Assembly (NCBI RefSeq): GCF_007655135.1
Contig: NC_045128.1
Coordinates: forward strand, 26,568,811 to 26,632,810
Length of the DNA stretch: 64,000 nt
Direction of reading: 5' to 3'
Source of the DNA: Punica granatum
Taxonomy: Eukaryota > Streptophyta > Magnoliopsida > Myrtales > Lythraceae
The first letter of the stretch is position 1. Each line of letters begins with the position of its first letter. Of the stretch, positions 59,354 to 64,000 are shown one piece after another. The notes below the pieces were generated by a model. It was not told the DNA's origin and searched no databases. It saw only the letters and a program-made list of their open reading frames with translations. Both the position numbers and the translations under genes were made by a program.

Positions 59354-62300
59354 TTAATTTCTCGTCTGGGAACCCTCGGCCTCCTCTTTATCTTTATCGA
59401 CGAGCACCATCTCGGCTTCCTTGGTACCCGCTTGACTGTTGTTATTGGTATGACTAGAGGCATTAGCTGCTTTCTTCAACATTTGGTTCTTCCTTGCATG
59501 CTGAGCCCACACTGTGATCCCCTCTTGTATGTGCTCGTCGAATATTGCCTTCTTAAATGAGCTCCCCATCTTCGAAAATTTCCAAAGAGCTTTCATCAGT
59601 TATTTGAGCTTAAATTATATGGAGAATATAACCCGAAGGCAATTAGTTAATGCAAGACTCACCTGCGTGACAATCGCATAGAGGGGAAGAGTGCTGTAGC
59701 TGCAAAGGAACTGAACAAACGCCCTGAAAATGCATAGGGACATTTATAAAATAAGAAAACCACGAGTTGATTTAATCATAGTTCTCAAAATTGGTCGAAC
59801 ATGCCTCTTCTTAGAATCGTGTATGCAATGACATAGTTGAACAAAGAAAAAAAGCAATGATAAATCTGGAAAAGAATTTACCCAATAACTAGCCTCGGAA
59901 TAATGTATCCGATTGGTCCCATTATGCAGGATTTGAATTTGTACTGGACCTGATATGTATCAGAGAAAGACAGATGATCACAATAGGTTCTACCTTCCAG
60001 TCACTCTCAGGATAACACTACCAATGGGGTAAATCGTATTCATGTTACCAGTATAAAGAAGAAGAAGGCCAGTTCGAATGCGTTCTGGAAGAGAATGATA
60101 TGAATGAGGTAGAGGACGATCTTCGGCCTGTGGAACCAGAAATGATTGTCCGAAGGTTGAACAACTAAGTCTCCTTCAATGGCCACATGCTTCTCAGCGA
60201 CCTCGTGGGCCAACTGGTTTATTACGTGCTCGAGTTTCGTTCCTACTGCCAGTAAGAGCTGCCAAGAAACCCATTATGAGTTTTCTTCTGATGAATGAAT
60301 TCATTTGAAATTCAATAGGAGGATTAATAGTCCGAAATTACCACGCACGGAATGAAAGCTATGTAAAAATATGCATGCCAACCTGCAAACAGAGTGATAC
60401 TGCAAGTGAATTGCAGGTTCTTGAATAAAACACTGGTAATTTTAGCTGTCTTGCTTGTCGGAAATGAACACCAAAAACTTAAGTGCCAAAGGAACTTTTC
60501 GTTATGTAGATGTTCAATTATCTAATTACCAGCAACATTGAGCGACAGAAACACGACCACGAAGATCCATAGGTACCAACTGCAAGATTTGAACAGATAA
60601 TGAGCAATGTACTGACTATTTTCAGTTTGCATTTAGGAACAAGGCAAAGACAACATAAAAATTCATATGCTGGAACAAGAAGAAAGGGAAAGAATTCTTA
60701 CCTTATTCCTACAACTCTCTTGAAATCTGCCTCGAGGGCTCGTATCATGTACTTGTGGAAATTGAACTTTGGGTTTCCCCTGCAGTGAGTCTTAAGTGAT
60801 GATATTCCAGATCAGTCACAAGAATAACTAGCAAATAAGCGAGGACTGATGCGAAGCGTAAATGACCGTGAAAACAAATAGCTTACCTTGATGAAACCCA
60901 GGCGTAGGGTAATATAATCGGACCTGGTGACGGAAGCGTAAAATTGCTTGAAGAATGAGTGCTGTAAAACACAGGAAAAGTTATGGGAAGTTGTCAGGAT
61001 GTAAAATGATCCTCCTCCATATCTTTGGTCTTGATCGAGTTGGAAAGGATTCATTTCCATACCACCCAACCGAGTAAGGCCAAGTCCTTCCCAATGCCCA
61101 GGAAACGATTTCTGATGAAGGCATGATCTTGGACATGAGTGAACTTCTTCAACTCTGCATAAGCAACACCATTGAATGAAAGATGTCATAAATTTTCTCG
61201 GTTGACCGGAAAACTATTTCAAAGCCAATAAAAGAGGGATGATGTAATTGAAAGATTTCAATACCGAAATATAAGAAGAGTTATTGGTACTACAATACTA
61301 ATTACCATCTTCAGGATTGGATTCACTCTTCTGTATCGCATCCTCCCAGATTCTCCACTGGCGTATCTGCAGCAAGGCCGGCAAATATCAGCAAACTCTT
61401 CACTGAAAAGAAATATCAGCAAACCAAACAAATTGTTTGGCAGGACATGTGCGAAATGTTGTAAATGGAATTGACGATTGTCTTCTAAAAAAAGACAAGC
61501 ACAACAGATGTTACCTTTGCTCCTCCGAACAGAATGGTGAGGACACAGATGATGACATGTGTGACAGCGAGCACGAAGATAAAAATATGAAGATGATGGA
61601 GCGCAGTCGCAGATAACAATGGAACCATCCCCTGGAAAAATAAAAGAAAGAATTGATAGTGAGAACAATCTTGGAAATTCCGATTAGTTAACTCAAGATT
61701 TCGACCGTATGGTCCGATTAACAACTTGCCTTCGTAGCACAGTAAGAGGTGGTACTAGAAGAAGCTTCCGCAAGGAGCCGACGAGATGTCCCAGGAGAAG
61801 AAAAGAAGGCCTGAAAATGGGAAGTGGTGGAAGCAGCGTCTTCTTCGAGCTTGCAAGGAAGCCATTCTTTGGATGCTTTCTCAGAGATGCAAATGGTGGC
61901 GATTCTGTCTTGGAAAACCGTCAACAGCAGTGATATAAATCCAAGGAGCATCAGCTCTGCAAAAAAATTCCCACATCCCCATCATCATCATCATACTATC
62001 TCGAAGCTTCTTCTCTATTCGATAATATGCAGAAAAGGAAATGGGGTATAATGAAATCGCTGGACAATATTGGAGCCTTCCATGTTCGAGTTTCATTTCA
62101 ACCGGTTTCCATTCGTTCGTGCAGAGCACGACCTTTTAGACCGTGTCATCATTAATTCCTCGAAGTAAAGCTAAGCTATGGTCACCTTCTTTGATCTTCA
62201 GTAAGGCTTCGAACAGAGGCTTCTGGCCCTTCTTCTTGAGATACTGCAAGAACCAAAAAACGGAGGCATATCCATGATTCAGTCAACAGGTGCCACGCGA

Positions 62301-62553
62301 AACAGAAACCGAAATACAGAATGGAAGGATTCCCATCCGTAAAATCTCCATTTATTCATACCAAACACGACACGAAGACAGCACATATATACAAGGAATA
62401 GGGAGAAGAGTAGGGAGGGGAGAAATGGATTGCCTTGCCGGTATAGTGGAGGAGCCGCTCGACGCCGAGAGAGATGGCCACTATGACGCTGCAGACGGCT
62501 GCCACCACCCACGTGGGCGTGTGCTCTAACGTCGTCTCCCCTGCGACCGCCAT
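59354..62553 (-). CDS. MLO15: MLO family seven-transmembrane protein (MLO1/13/15 clade)
   Basis: Plant-specific plasma-membrane protein that binds calmodulin; MLO members act in powdery mildew susceptibility, root thigmotropism and pollen-tube or synergid signalling. Fourteen exons in transcript order: 62553-62434, 62243-62186, 61956-61730, 61631-61515, 61366-61306, 61154-61063, 60961-60887, 60790-60702, 60579-60530, 60382-60342, 60258-60049, 59949-59882, 59723-59663 and 59569-59354, giving 494 aa. Landmarks are [19 protein letters not shown] (TM1), [20 protein letters not shown], the extracellular loop with Cys and [70 protein letters not shown] and a basic CaM-binding stretch near [15 protein letters not shown]. 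Introns 1 and 3 need GC donors (AAG/GCAATC and AAG/GCAAGT). The clade is from remembered similarity to MLO1 and from synteny; the exact member is uncertain. Confidence 0.92.
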
Positions 62554-63857
62554 CGATATAGTCCCCTCTCTTCCCCTGCTTCTTCTCCTATGTTATGCTT
62601 GTGATACAGCAAAGCAGGTAACGCCTGTCTGTGTTATTCACAGGAGGATTAGAGCAGAAGAGGAGGGAGTCAACCTCCCGACTACTATTCTAAGTCGAGG
62701 AGGAATTAGAAAAAACAAATACACATCAAATTAACCCCACCACTCCCCAAAGTCTAGATTTATGAATATATATATGTGCGTGTATGTATTCCTTTTTTTT
62801 TTTTTTTTTGGGAGAATTATGTATGTATTTCTTTGTATGTGTTCATATATATGGTCAGAGCGCAAATCATGACGGGATCATCACCCCGGAACCGCGTTCC
62901 AAATTTTCTTCATTCATTTATTTATTTTATTTGTCCTCTTTCTTCTTTTTATATTTCAAAATCACGGTATACTTAGACTTTGGAAGCTTCTTGCTTTCGT
63001 TTTCCTATCTCATCTGATGCCCTACGGCAACGGGTGGAGTTGTGCTATTCACCAGTATCAACCCGATTATTGGGACCAGTCGCGCTCCACAAGACTGACG
63101 GCAATAAATCATGCCGAGTGCCACAAGACCTAATATTGATGAATCTCTGCCTTAATTATGATTATTCAAAACTAGTATTTCGTCTCATTTATCATATCAA
63201 TTATGATCTAAAATTATTCGATAATTATTGAATGCAACCGGCCGCCTCTCTCGAGGAGGAAAATACAAACCTGAGAATATTATCTCGTACGGAGGATCAA
63301 TCAATTAATATGAGAAAATATTAGATGAGTAATATTAAGTGAGTAATACACAATCAAGTGATTGGGTAAAACTGCATCTACGAATTATATGAGTCCAATA
63401 AGGAAGAAAGAGTTGTGTAGTGAAACATTTGTTAATTTGGGAATGCAATTTTATCCAACCATTTGGTTGTGTATTTCACCTAATATTTTCTTCAATCAAC
63501 ATATATGATTAAGGACCAAACTATTTGAAGTTGGTGGGGCGGCTGTATAATGGCATTGTTCTTTCTTGTTTATAATTGGATGACAATTGGACAGCTTTTT
63601 TTCTTTAATAAAGTTCTTTTTTATTTTATTGTTGAAATATACCCTCTCAATAATAAACAACTTTCGCGCGAGTGTCACATAAATTTTGAATTTATGTAAC
63701 CATCTCTTTTTGAAAAAAATATAAAAGAAAATAGTTTTCAAATCATAAATAAATTTAATATTTTACCATATTTTGGTGTGTTGCATAGATTTGAAATCTA
63801 TACATGTAAAAAATTTTCCCCAATAATATAGTTAAATTCTTAATTTTTAATAATGAT

Positions 63858-63888
<31 letters not shown>

Positions 63889-64000
63889 TAGTTTAATCTA
63901 ATCAATAGTGAAGTTGGAATCTGATTCAACAGCATATTTTCTCTTTAGATATATATAGTATGGTATGTGGTATCCTATTCTTTTTTTTTTTTTTGCTGAA
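62554..64000. other. MLO upstream region and window edge
   Basis: The MLO leader and promoter probably occupy 62554-62760. This part includes GGAGGTTGACTCC on the gene strand (TTGAC W-box core near 62668-62673, a possible WRKY site). Beyond 62760 the DNA is AT-rich, with a T-run at 62792-62809 and an (ATA)n tract at 63858-63889. The minus frame at 63496-63741 is low-complexity. I see no further gene. Confidence 0.4.
63858..63889. repeat. (AAT)n microsatellite
   Basis: About ten trinucleotide units in AT-rich intergenic DNA. Confidence 0.9.

Overview
This window is nuclear DNA from a flowering plant, almost certainly a eudicot. The genes are intron-rich with GT-AG splicing, the intergenic DNA is AT-rich, the encoded proteins are typical plant families (plastid lumazine synthase, RAP/OPR protein, ClpD, MLO, ARGOS/OSR, P-class PPR), and plant transposons (MULE, hAT, Helitron, tRNA-derived SINEs, MITEs) are common. 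I cannot name the species. There is no prokaryotic operon, CRISPR array or viral block.

Layout. Two lumazine synthase genes (276-8257 and 19667-22538, both +) flank a chloroplast RAP-domain gene (14413-16902, +). The first copy is inflated by a 6.1-kb transposon-filled intron, and a 1.4-kb MULE and a 0.6-kb MITE lie between it and RAP. An organellar ribosomal protein uL22 gene follows on the minus strand (23614-26395). After a repeat-rich gap comes a LEA-14/WHy gene (31218-33295, +). Next is a long gene-poor stretch with SINEs and a peculiar hairpin-repeat block (36.8-38.6 kb), and then a short intronless ARGOS/OSR gene (40327-40635, +). The last 20 kb carries three minus-strand genes: a PPR protein (44899-47640), ClpD/ERD1 (48193-54089) and an MLO membrane protein (59354-62553). 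A complete 2.5-kb hAT element sits between ClpD and MLO.

For every multi-exon gene I rebuilt the exon chain base by base. All of them keep frame, with lengths I expect for the families: lumazine synthase 226 and 231 aa, RAP 669, uL22 285, LEA 315, ClpD 946, MLO 494. Untranslated regions are mostly inferred.

The genes do not form one pathway. Plastid and mitochondrial functions dominate (riboflavin synthesis, plastid 16S rRNA maturation, organellar ribosome, organelle RNA binding, plastid protease chaperone). From memory of Arabidopsis locus numbers, lumazine synthase, this LEA protein, ARL and MLO15 lie close together on chromosome 2 there, so part of the order looks like conserved microsynteny. 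I found no convincing undescribed system. The most interesting features are the retained lumazine synthase duplicate, an in-frame 89-residue duplication inside the PPR protein, two GC-AG introns in MLO, a Gly-to-Trp change at an exon edge in RAP, and several transposons whose ends and target duplications can be read exactly.
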